From DASRWI01 sp035654655 (GTDB lineage Bacteria > Bacteroidota > Ignavibacteria > Ignavibacteriales > Ignavibacteriaceae): a stretch of 64,000 bases of DNA. Under the pieces are notes generated by a model that was not told the origin of the DNA, made no database searches, and saw nothing but the letters and a program-made list of their open reading frames with translations. The position numbers and the translations under genes are program-made. Below, in pieces: positions 9,141-17,020 of this stretch (its first letter is position 1; each line of letters opens with the position of its first letter). The stretch spans positions 16,820 through 80,819 of the forward strand of contig DASRWI010000009.1 of the NCBI GenBank assembly GCA_035654655.1, read 5' to 3'.

Positions 9141-9172
9141 AAGCTGTTCTAAGAAATTGGAACAGCTTTTTT
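9141..9172 (+). terminator. Intrinsic terminator after nuoF (bidirectional)
   Basis: AAGCTGTTC at 9141-9149 pairs perfectly with GAACAGCTT at 9160-9168 around a 10-base loop, followed by a T run. An AT-rich stretch on the other side could make it work for the convergent lipoprotein gene too, whose stop codon lies at its edge. Confidence 0.85.
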
Positions 9173-9869
9173 ACATTAATGGTTCTTTTCTTATTTCTGG
9201 TGTTATCTTTGACCAGTCATTAGTTAGAACAAAGAAACGAATTTGATTTATATCTTCTTTGCTAACAGGATGCTCAATAGTCAAAGTGGCTTTTTTATAA
9301 TTGATACCAATGTAATCATATGTGTAAATTGTACCTGTTCTTAAGTACATAGGTGTCCAATTAATCATAAAATCCCAAGCAATCCAATATGTATCAATGT
9401 AAGAAATTGGTCTCTGAATTCCAATTGAACAAAATCTTCCACTTCGCAAAGGAATTCTCACCTGTTGATTATATGGTTGTCCTTCAATTTCTTTTAATCC
9501 TCTTTTATTTACAAAACTTCTTACTAATCTTATATCTTCCCAGGTAACAGGTGTTTCAATATCCAAATAAAAGTTTCTAAAATTTCCTACGCCAATACTA
9601 CAATGTAGAATAGTACCCGAATCAGGTTGATTAGACAATCCAATATTATCAAAGAACCAATTAATACTATAAATATCAATATAATTAACAGGATTAGAAA
9701 AAATAAAAGCACAGTATTTCCCTTCTGTAATTTCAATCGGAATACTTATAGTATCCTCAGTTTTCCCTAAAACAACTTCTGAGGGGAAGTTTACATTCCT
9801 ATCATTTTCACAGCCAATAAAAAATTGTAATAATATAAAAAGTAAAAAAAACTTTATAATCTTTTTCAT
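9171..9869 (-). CDS. Lipoprotein of unknown function with internal duplication
   Basis: I do not recognise a family. The 232-residue protein begins with a lipoprotein signal (hydrophobic stretch ending FFIGC), so it should be anchored in a membrane through the cysteine near residue 20. The rest consists of two similar blocks of about 75 residues, roughly 50-130 and 140-220. Each runs from a KYCAFIF / RFCSIGI start through a PVNYIDIYSINW / PISYIDTYWIAW segment to a TPVTWEDIRLVRSFV / HPVSKEDINQIRFFV end. No catalytic motif is visible. It converges on nuoF and lies downstream of ferritin on the same strand, separated from it by a terminator and a palindrome. Confidence 0.7.
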   Translation of the reverse strand: MKKIIKFFLLFILLQFFIGCENDRNVNFPSEVVLGKTEDTISIPIEITEGKYCAFIFSNPVNYIDIYSINWFFDNIGLSNQPDSGTILHCSIGVGNFRNFYLDIETPVTWEDIRLVRSFVNKRGLKEIEGQPYNQQVRIPLRSGRFCSIGIQRPISYIDTYWIAWDFMINWTPMYLRTGTIYTYDYIGINYKKATLTIEHPVSKEDINQIRFFVLTNDWSKITPEIRKEPLM

Positions 9870-9917
9870 TGGTGGCTTTCCTTTAATAAAAGATATATAA
9901 AATTAAAAGCAGGATAT

Positions 9918-9933
9918 AAATACAATTGTATTT
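9918..9933. promoter_or_regulatory. 16-bp perfect palindrome upstream of the lipoprotein gene
   Basis: AAATACAATTGTATTT is self-complementary over all 16 bases and sits about 50 bases upstream of the lipoprotein start at 9869, where an operator would be expected. It is all A/T except for two C/G pairs, so chance occurrence in this AT-rich DNA is possible. Confidence 0.3.
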
Positions 9934-10024
9934 CTACTTACAAGGTGAGCATAGAGGATAAATTAATCACTCAATTGATTTTTTTATTTAACAATAATTT
10001 TGATGAAGTAGCCTTTAAAACAAC

Positions 10025-10053
10025 AGAGGCTGTCTTTAATTCAGGCAGCCTCT
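10025..10053 (-). terminator. Probable intrinsic terminator of ferritin
   Basis: AGAGGCTGTC at 10025-10034 pairs with GGCAGCCTCT at 10044-10053 (one G-U wobble) around a 9-base loop, directly after the ferritin stop at 10063 on the minus strand. The minus-strand T run is interrupted, so efficiency may be moderate. Confidence 0.65.
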
Positions 10054-10062
10054 TTAAAATTT

Positions 10063-10551
10063 TTAAGCTCTTTTGCCCATCTCTTTATCTAAATATAGCA
10101 AGCCGCTTTTATTGTCGCCAATCATTTTTAATCTTTCAACATAATATGAGGCAGTTGATTCTTCTTCAACTTGTTCAGTTATGAACCATTGTAAAAAGCT
10201 TGTTGTACCATAATCTTTTTCTGACATTGCTGTTTCATAAATCTTATGAATGGAAGCAGTAACAACTTTTTCATGCTCGTAGGTATCCTGAAAAACATCA
10301 TATGCTAACTTCCAGGAAGATTTAGGAGCATCAATTTTCATTAAATCCACCTTAGAATTTGTGAGAATTAGATATTCAAAAAATTTCATTGCGTGGTCAT
10401 ATTCTTCTTTTGCCTGTACTCTCATCCATTTTGCAAATCCAATTAAATTTTGTTCTTCAAAATGTGCTGCCATTGCCAAATACAGATAAGAAGATGCCAT
10501 TTCTAAATTCAGTTGCTTGTTTAAAGCTTCTTGTACTTTTTGAGTTACCAT
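10063..10551 (-). CDS. ftnA: Bacterial non-haem ferritin
   Basis: A cytoplasmic iron-storage protein that oxidises Fe(II) at a di-iron ferroxidase centre and stores it in a 24-subunit shell. The 162-residue length matches E. coli FtnA. The ferroxidase ligands align without gaps: Glu17, Glu50, His53, Glu94, Gln127 and Glu130. There is no haem-ligand methionine evident as in bacterioferritin. The ATG has an AGGTAG site upstream. The gene is isolated: the next upstream gene is divergent and a stem-loop follows it. No Fur-box-like sequence was recognised in the short upstream gap. Confidence 0.95.
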   Translation of the reverse strand: MVTQKVQEALNKQLNLEMASSYLYLAMAAHFEEQNLIGFAKWMRVQAKEEYDHAMKFFEYLILTNSKVDLMKIDAPKSSWKLAYDVFQDTYEHEKVVTASIHKIYETAMSEKDYGTTSFLQWFITEQVEEESTASYYVERLKMIGDNKSGLLYLDKEMGKRA

Positions 10552-10680
10552 TATTTCTACCTCTATTAATTACTATATGGTGAAACTTAAATAAATGCTC
10601 AGAATTATCAAATCATTTGAATGTGACGAGATTATTATCAGGATTTTTTTTATTTTTCAAAAAACAAAGAAAATATCTAA

Positions 10681-12057
10681 ATGAAAAAATTATTTATCCT
10701 CTTTATTCTGATTTATTCAATATCATTTTCACAATCAGTTATTAAGACAAAGCTTGATTCTCTTACTTCAACTTCATTTTTTGATACTACCATTATTGCT
10801 TTAGATGTTTATGACCTTACTGCAGATAAGGTATTATATCAAAAAAATAACAAGCTTTTACTTAGACCTGCATCTAATATGAAAATATTAACAACTGTTA
10901 CAGGTTTATATTTTTTAGGTAAAGATTATACATTTAAGACTTCCTTATATTACTCAGGTAATATTAAGAATGGCACATTAAATGGTAATCTTTATGTGAA
11001 GGGGGGATTTGATCCCGATTTTACTTATGATGATTTGGATTCCTTGATTCTTATTTTAAAAAATAATGGAATTAAAAAAATAAAAGGAAATATTTATGGA
11101 GATATAAGTGCAAAGGATTCTTTGTTTTGGGGACACGGATGGATGTGGGATGATGACCCTTCTACTGATGCTCCATACTTATCAGCATTGAACATCAATG
11201 ATAATGCTATTGAAGTCACTCAGGAAAAAAATAAAGTTCCTCAGCTTACTCCAAAAACATCTTTTGTAAAGGTTGAAAGAGCTGCAATTAAAGACATAAA
11301 TTATCTTGATAGAAAATGGCTGCCCAGAGAAAATACTATTTTATACAATGGAGTTATTTTAGGCAATAAGCCTCTTGAAACCAAATTGAATGTCTTTACA
11401 CCTGAAAAATATTTTCTTCATTTGTTCTGTGAAAAGCTTGTTGAAAATAAAATGTACAATAAAGTTAAATATAATTTCAGTTCATCCGATTATATGAAGG
11501 AAATTGGAAAGTTTGAAAGAAGATACGATACTGTTATTGTTAATCTTAATAAAACCAGTGATAACTTAAGTGCAGAAATGACTTTGCTTGCTTTAGCTTC
11601 TTTAAAAACTGACAAATCAGCATCTGCAAAAGATGGCGTTATTTTTATTGATAGTTTAATTTATCTTGCCGGACTTAATCCGGAAAATTATAGTATTGTA
11701 GATGGTTCAGGAGTTTCTCATTACAATCTTATTAGCTCAGAATTATTATTAGGTGTTTTGAAGTTTATGTACAAGAATCGTCCGGATTTATTTAACACCT
11801 TGTATAATTCTTTTCCAATAGGCGGAGTTGATGGAACTCTAAGGAACAGATTAAAAGATTCATTAGTTTATAATAACGTTCACGCAAAAACAGGAACGTT
11901 AAGTGGTGTAAGCAGCTTGTCAGGTTATTTAACAACATTGGATAACCACATAATTTCTTTTTCAATTATGATGCAGAATTATACAGGCACATCGCAGAAA
12001 GTTAGAAATTATCAAGATGAAATTTGTAAACAATTAGTGGAATATGGTACAAAGTAA
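10681..12057 (+). CDS. dacB: D-alanyl-D-alanine carboxypeptidase/endopeptidase (PBP4 family)
   Basis: A periplasmic class C penicillin-binding protein (peptidase family S13) that trims or cleaves peptidoglycan cross-links. A signal peptide (MKKLFILFILIYSISFSQS) is followed by the nucleophile motif SNMK within RPASNMKILT at about residue 63. The second motif is in GSGVSHYN and the KTG triad in HAKTGTLSGVSS. The 458-residue length and the large insertion between motifs 1 and 2 are typical of PBP4/DacB. Its last 14 bases overlap the following HDAC-like gene in another frame, suggesting translational coupling. Confidence 0.93.
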   Translation: MKKLFILFILIYSISFSQSVIKTKLDSLTSTSFFDTTIIALDVYDLTADKVLYQKNNKLLLRPASNMKILTTVTGLYFLGKDYTFKTSLYYSGNIKNGTLNGNLYVKGGFDPDFTYDDLDSLILILKNNGIKKIKGNIYGDISAKDSLFWGHGWMWDDDPSTDAPYLSALNINDNAIEVTQEKNKVPQLTPKTSFVKVERAAIKDINYLDRKWLPRENTILYNGVILGNKPLETKLNVFTPEKYFLHLFCEKLVENKMYNKVKYNFSSSDYMKEIGKFERRYDTVIVNLNKTSDNLSAEMTLLALASLKTDKSASAKDGVIFIDSLIYLAGLNPENYSIVDGSGVSHYNLISSELLLGVLKFMYKNRPDLFNTLYNSFPIGGVDGTLRNRLKDSLVYNNVHAKTGTLSGVSSLSGYLTTLDNHIISFSIMMQNYTGTSQKVRNYQDEICKQLVEYGTK

Positions 12058-12985
12058 ATTATGTTTTATATATGATGAGAGATTTCTTCTGCATAAATCC
12101 CCGTATTATCATGCAGAAAATCCTAACAGGCTTGCAATGGCTTTTCATTATATTCATAAGAGTGGTTTTTTTGATGATGTAAAAATATACAAACCACTTG
12201 AAGCATCAGGGGCTCATATAAGGTTAGTACATACTAAAGAGCATTATAATTTTATTAAAAATTCTATTAACACTGGTAGAACATTAATTGACCCCGATAC
12301 TTATATAATAAAAGATTCCTGGACTGCATCAAAACTTGCTGCAGGAAGTGTTATCACTGCTGTTAATCTTGTTCAAAATCATCAGCACGATTATGCTTTT
12401 TGCTTAGTTAGACCACCTGGACATCACGCTGAAAGTAATAAGTCAATGGGATTTTGTTTATTCAATAATGTTGCTATTGGAGCAGCTTATGCAATAAACA
12501 AATTCAATCTGGAACGCATTGCAATAATAGATTGGGATGTTCACCACGGAAATGGTACACAGGAAATATTTTATGATTCTGATAAGGTAATGGTATTTAA
12601 TATTTTTCAGAATCCTTTATATCCCGGTACTGGTTCGACTAATGAAATTGGTAAAGGAAAAGGGGAGGGATATAATTTTAATTTTCCTGTTCCTGCTGGT
12701 ACAAAAGGGAGTGAATTCTTTAGAATATTAGGAAAACAGATTATTCCTAAATTAAAAGAATATAAACCACAGCTTATTTTTATATCAGCCGGCTTTGATG
12801 CGCACAAAGATGATCCTCTTGCTCAAGTTGAACTCAATGAAAAAGATTTTGGAACTTTAACCAAAATGTTAGTTGATTTTGCAGAAGATGATGATATACC
12901 AATTATTTCAGTCCTTGAAGGTGGATATAATCTGAAAGCTTTGGGTAAATCTATTGTTGCTCATCTTAAAGAATTTATTACTTAA
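12044..12985 (+). CDS. Histone-deacetylase-family amidohydrolase
   Basis: A cytoplasmic zinc hydrolase of the arginase/deacetylase fold that removes acetyl groups from lysine side chains, polyamines or related amides. The 313-residue single domain carries the family marks RPPGHHAE (active-site His pair), DWDVHHGNGT (zinc ligands), SAGFDAHKDDPL and LEGGYNL near the end. Bacterial members include acetoin-utilisation AcuC-like and acetylpolyamine hydrolases; the true substrate cannot be told from sequence. The start overlaps the dacB stop by 14 bases. No acetyltransferase gene is adjacent. The gap of about 95 bases before prmA suggests the unit ends here. Confidence 0.88.
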   Translation: MVQSKLCFIYDERFLLHKSPYYHAENPNRLAMAFHYIHKSGFFDDVKIYKPLEASGAHIRLVHTKEHYNFIKNSINTGRTLIDPDTYIIKDSWTASKLAAGSVITAVNLVQNHQHDYAFCLVRPPGHHAESNKSMGFCLFNNVAIGAAYAINKFNLERIAIIDWDVHHGNGTQEIFYDSDKVMVFNIFQNPLYPGTGSTNEIGKGKGEGYNFNFPVPAGTKGSEFFRILGKQIIPKLKEYKPQLIFISAGFDAHKDDPLAQVELNEKDFGTLTKMLVDFAEDDDIPIISVLEGGYNLKALGKSIVAHLKEFIT

Positions 12986-13079
12986 TATCCCATCACTTCG
13001 AATTAAAATTTATTTTTCTTTCGATTTATTTATTAAAGAAAATTGCATATTTTATCTATTCACATAATTTTAAGTTTGA

Positions 13080-13931
13080 ATGGAATTTTACAAAGAATTT
13101 ATAGTCACAGCAGAACCATTTGTACCTGATTTAATAAGCAGTTTAATATGGGAACTTGAAATCGAAGGTATAAATGAGGAAGTAAACTGTTTAAAAGTTT
13201 TTACAAGCGGTGATAGTAAATTAAATAAAAATGATATTGCTTTTGTTCTTGATAAACTAAAGGAACAAAAATTATTATTTAATTATTCCATCGAAGAAAA
13301 TTATTATGAAGCCAAGAATTGGAATAAAGAGTGGGAAGAAAATCTCAATGTAATTGAGATAAATGATAAAGTAGTCATCAGACCTTCAAACAAAGAAGCC
13401 GTTGTAAAAGAAGGACAAGTTGTAATTACAATTAACCCAAAGATGTCCTTTGGAACCGGTGAACACGCTACAACAAAATTAGTTATTGATTTGATATCCA
13501 AATACATTAAGCCCGGAATAAAAGTGTTAGATGTTGGTTCGGGTACTGGTATTTTGGCTATTGCAGCTATCAAGCTAGGTGCATTATCAGGATTAGGAAT
13601 TGACAATGATGAATGGTGTCTTGTCAACGGATTAGAGAATGCTAAGTTAAATGATGTTGATGTTAAATTAAAAATTGAACAAAAAGAAATTAAAGATGTA
13701 GAAGAAAATGATTTTTCTTTAGTTGCAGCTAATATCCAAAAAAATATTTTAGTAAAAATTTCAGAAGATATTTACAAGAAAACTATACATGGTGCAATAA
13801 TAATCTTATCAGGATTATTATTTACTGATGAAGATGATGTAAAAGAGAATTATTTTTCAGCAGGATTCTCATTCATTGAAACAAAACAGATGGATGAATG
13901 GATTGCTATGGTTTTTGAAAAAAGGAAATAA
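13080..13931 (+). CDS. prmA: Ribosomal protein L11 methyltransferase
   Basis: A SAM-dependent methyltransferase that trimethylates ribosomal protein L11. The 283-residue length fits. A small N-terminal substrate-recruiting domain (about residues 1-95) precedes the catalytic domain. The PrmA-specific MSFGTGEHATTKL segment is at about residues 121-133, followed by motif I LDVGSGTGILAIAA and the ANIQKNIL segment that matches the NPPY-like loop of the family. It is followed 11 bases later by alr. Confidence 0.93.
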   Translation: MEFYKEFIVTAEPFVPDLISSLIWELEIEGINEEVNCLKVFTSGDSKLNKNDIAFVLDKLKEQKLLFNYSIEENYYEAKNWNKEWEENLNVIEINDKVVIRPSNKEAVVKEGQVVITINPKMSFGTGEHATTKLVIDLISKYIKPGIKVLDVGSGTGILAIAAIKLGALSGLGIDNDEWCLVNGLENAKLNDVDVKLKIEQKEIKDVEENDFSLVAANIQKNILVKISEDIYKKTIHGAIIILSGLLFTDEDDVKENYFSAGFSFIETKQMDEWIAMVFEKRK

Positions 13932-13942
13932 TAAATATTAAA

Positions 13943-15043
13943 ATGCGTTTAACCTTTGCAGAAGTAAATTTATCTAACTTACAGAAAAATTATCTTAATA
14001 TCAGAAGAAAAGTAAACACCAAAGTAATGGCAGTTGTTAAAGCTGATGCATATGGACACGGTGTTAAACAATGTGTTGATGCTTTACTTGCTCTTGGAGA
14101 TAGAAAACCTGAATACTTTGCAGTCGCCCTTCCTGAAGAAGCTGATGAATTATTAAAGCTCAAAGTAAAAGAACCCATTTTAATCTTTGAACCTTATATT
14201 GTTGAAAATATTAATCTTTTCAAGAATAAAAATTTAATTGCAACTGTTTGCACAAAAGAACATATAAAAACTTTAGCTTCTTTAAATCAAAAAGTAAAAG
14301 TTCATATTAAAGTAAATACTGGAATGAACCGGATTGGTGTTCATTTCGATGAAGCATATGAATTTATAAATTATTGTTCTCGACAAAGTCATATTATTAT
14401 TGATGGCATATACACACATTTTGCAACCTCTGATGAAAAAGATAAAAAATATGCTAACCTGCAGTTAGATAGGTTCAAGCATGTTATTAATCAGCTTAAA
14501 CTTGCAGGAATAAATTACGGAAATGCTCACTGTGCTAATAGTGGTGCTATCTTAGATATACCAGAAGCATATATGGATATAGTTAGACCCGGTATTTCTT
14601 TGTATGGCTATTATCCTTCTTTAGAAACTTCAGAATCCATAAAATTGCAGCCTGTATTATCTTTATTTTCAAAGATATCTACAGTAAAGGAAATTGATAA
14701 AGGTGAACCTGTTAGTTATAGTAGAAGATATCATCTTAAAGAAAAATCAAAAGTAGCTTCAGTACCTATTGGATATGCAGATGGTTTTACAAGAGCTTTG
14801 ACAAATAAAGCTAAAGTAATTGTGAAGAATAAAGTTTATGTACAAATTGGTACAGTTACAATGGATAGGATAATGATACTTGTAGATGATAATGTAAAAG
14901 TTGGTGATAAAGTGACGCTCCTTGGTAACTCAAGAAATAATAAAATTGATGCCTGGGACTGGAGCAGAATACTGAATACTATTCCTTATGAAGTTACTTG
15001 TTCTTTAAGTAAAAGAATTCCCAGAGTATATAAAAATATATGA
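13943..15043 (+). CDS. alr: Alanine racemase
   Basis: A PLP enzyme that interconverts L- and D-alanine for peptidoglycan synthesis. The PLP-binding lysine is Lys33 in VVKADAYGHG, and the second catalytic base is the tyrosine in PVSYSRRYHL near residue 261. Further family segments are VHIKVNTGMNRIG and PIGYADGF. The 366-residue length is normal. Its stop overlaps the start of the next gene by 4 bases (ATGA type), so the downstream unknown helical protein is translationally coupled to it. The PBP4-type dacB, another peptidoglycan gene, is about 2 kb upstream. Confidence 0.95.
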   Translation: MRLTFAEVNLSNLQKNYLNIRRKVNTKVMAVVKADAYGHGVKQCVDALLALGDRKPEYFAVALPEEADELLKLKVKEPILIFEPYIVENINLFKNKNLIATVCTKEHIKTLASLNQKVKVHIKVNTGMNRIGVHFDEAYEFINYCSRQSHIIIDGIYTHFATSDEKDKKYANLQLDRFKHVINQLKLAGINYGNAHCANSGAILDIPEAYMDIVRPGISLYGYYPSLETSESIKLQPVLSLFSKISTVKEIDKGEPVSYSRRYHLKEKSKVASVPIGYADGFTRALTNKAKVIVKNKVYVQIGTVTMDRIMILVDDNVKVGDKVTLLGNSRNNKIDAWDWSRILNTIPYEVTCSLSKRIPRVYKNI

Positions 15044-15918
15044 ATTTTGTTAAACAATATATAGCTCAAAGTATTATAGCTTCTTCAAACAATTTAAGAC
15101 TAAGCAGTCAAAAAATTGAAGTGGTTACTCTGCTCAAAGAATTAATTCTAAAGAGTGAAGACCTCGAAGGAGATATAAAAAAACTAAAAAAGGTAACCCA
15201 ATTTTCTACTTTAGCTATAAGGTTTAATGAAATTTATAATTATCTAACCCAGACCAATCTTGATTTTCTAAAGGTGTCAGATAAGTTCAAAGAGCATTGT
15301 CAATATTTAATAAAAGATATTGGTTTGATGCTTGATAAAGTTTCTCCTGCAATGATGCACGAAATTAAAGATAAAATCAAAGAATCAAAACCCATTGAGG
15401 TTGTTACGGAAGATGAAACATCAGAGCAAACTCCAAATGAAGATGAAATTAAGGTTGACCTATCAAAGAGAAAACCTGATTCTGTAAATTTTGAAAATGA
15501 TACAACTTTCCTAAAGGAAAAGTTAATACTTGAAGAGGAAAAAGAGCTTGAAGATAATTTTAAGAATTATGAAGAAAACATTCTTAAACCAATAAATCCG
15601 CTTGATTCAATATTAAAGAAATTACTTAGCGATAAAAGTTTGGTTGCTGAACTTGAACCTTTTACAAAAATAATGAAAAGGAACAGCGACCATTCACTTG
15701 ATGCAGGATTTGAAATTCTTGCTAATATGCATATGATTGTTCATCAATCTATACTACTTCTAATGCAAGGAAAGTTAGAAATTACAAAAGAAACTATTGA
15801 ATCTATTAGAGCATGTTTGATTGTTATAGCAGCAGTGATAAAAGGTAAATCTGTGGATATCACTGTTTATTTAAATAAAGCTGAACGTTTTGGTCAGACT
15901 ATATCAACTATAAAGTAG
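15040..15918 (+). CDS. Unknown cytoplasmic helical protein between alr and manC
   Basis: I do not recognise a family. The 292-residue protein has no signal peptide or membrane helix. It looks like two helical lobes, about residues 1-115 and 190-292, joined by an acidic, probably disordered linker with EDETSEQTPNEDE and similar stretches. The C-terminal lobe has a hydrophobic helix pattern (ANMHMIVHQSILLLMQGK, then ACLIVIAAVIKGKSVDITV). The start overlaps alr by 4 bases and manC follows 14 bases later, so it is embedded in a cell-wall/sugar-nucleotide operon. A scaffold or regulatory role is possible but unsupported. Confidence 0.6.
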   Translation: MNFVKQYIAQSIIASSNNLRLSSQKIEVVTLLKELILKSEDLEGDIKKLKKVTQFSTLAIRFNEIYNYLTQTNLDFLKVSDKFKEHCQYLIKDIGLMLDKVSPAMMHEIKDKIKESKPIEVVTEDETSEQTPNEDEIKVDLSKRKPDSVNFENDTTFLKEKLILEEEKELEDNFKNYEENILKPINPLDSILKKLLSDKSLVAELEPFTKIMKRNSDHSLDAGFEILANMHMIVHQSILLLMQGKLEITKETIESIRACLIVIAAVIKGKSVDITVYLNKAERFGQTISTIK

Positions 15919-15932
15919 AAAAGAGAACGTTA

Positions 15933-17000
15933 ATGAAAGTATATGCGGTAATTATGGCTGGTGGTATTGGTTCAAGATTTTGGCCACGTAGTAAAGAAAA
16001 AACACCTAAACAGTTACTAAAAATATTTGGCAGCAATACCATGATTCAAGATACAGTTGATAGACTTTCCGGGATTGTTGAAAAAGAAAATATTTTAATT
16101 ATTACAAATAAGATTCAAAAGCCTGAGATTTTAAATCAGCTACCAGGAATTTCTGCAGACAATATTATTGAAGAACCATTTGGAAGAAATACTGCAGCTT
16201 GTATCGGTTTAGCTTCTATGATTATTAAACAAAAAGATCCTGATGCTGTTAGCATAGTACTCCCGGCAGACCATATAATAAAAGATGTACATGAATTCCA
16301 TAGTACATTAAAGAAAGCAATTGATTATGCCAATAATACGGAAGGCTTAATTACAATTGGAATAACTCCAAGCAGACCTGAAACAGGGTATGGATATATT
16401 CAAATCGATGAAGCCCATGTTTCAGACAATATATATAAGGTTTTAACTTTCGCCGAAAAACCGAATTATGAAACTGCTCTAAGGTTTGTTGAGAGCGGGG
16501 ATTTTATGTGGAATAGCGGTATGTTCATATGGAAAGTTGATGCGATTCTAAATGAAATGAAAAATTATATGTCTGACCTTTATGATGGATTACTTGAAAT
16601 TGAAAAATCTTTAGGTGATGTAAACTTTGAAAAGAATCTTGCAAACATATATGGTCAGTTAAGAAATATTTCAATCGATTATGGTATAATGGAAAAATCC
16701 AGAAAAGTATTTTTAACTAAGGGTACATTCTCCTGGAGTGATGTTGGAAGTTGGGAAGAAGTTTATCAGTTATCAGAAAAAGATGATGAAGGCAATGCAA
16801 TCACGGGTTATTCTTATACTGATGCAACAAAAAATTCATATATCTATTCTCCCGATAAATTTACAGCAGTAATTGGTCTTGATAAAGTAATTGTTATAAA
16901 TACAAAAGAAGCGTTGTTAGTATGTAAAAGAGAATATTCACAGGATGTTAAGAAAATAGTAGACCATTTAAAAATAAATAAAATGACAGATCATCTTTAA
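15933..17000 (+). CDS. manC: Mannose-1-phosphate guanylyltransferase
   Basis: This enzyme makes GDP-mannose from GTP and mannose-1-phosphate. The nucleotidyltransferase signature is VIMAGGIGSRFWPRSKEKTP at residues 6-25, followed by EPFGRNTAACIGLA and the VLPADHII metal-binding segment. FAEKPNYETA and GDFMWNSGMFIW are the sugar-binding segments. The length of 355 residues corresponds to the short form without the C-terminal phosphomannose isomerase domain. Its product would feed the GDP-mannose 4,6-dehydratase encoded at 59.6 kb. The T9SS-targeted amidase gene follows 20 bases later. Confidence 0.94.
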   Translation: MKVYAVIMAGGIGSRFWPRSKEKTPKQLLKIFGSNTMIQDTVDRLSGIVEKENILIITNKIQKPEILNQLPGISADNIIEEPFGRNTAACIGLASMIIKQKDPDAVSIVLPADHIIKDVHEFHSTLKKAIDYANNTEGLITIGITPSRPETGYGYIQIDEAHVSDNIYKVLTFAEKPNYETALRFVESGDFMWNSGMFIWKVDAILNEMKNYMSDLYDGLLEIEKSLGDVNFEKNLANIYGQLRNISIDYGIMEKSRKVFLTKGTFSWSDVGSWEEVYQLSEKDDEGNAITGYSYTDATKNSYIYSPDKFTAVIGLDKVIVINTKEALLVCKREYSQDVKKIVDHLKINKMTDHL

Positions 17001-17020
17001 AATATTCTTTAGAGTTCAAA

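Noticed and set aside
9945..10184. 79-codon plus-strand frame over the ferritin 3' end
   Set aside because: It overlaps the ferritin gene and its terminator on the opposite strand and has no recognisable domain.
13000..13060. Inverted TTTTCTTT/AAAGAAAA near the HDAC gene end as a terminator
   Set aside because: Almost pure A/T stem with a long loop and no T run after it.
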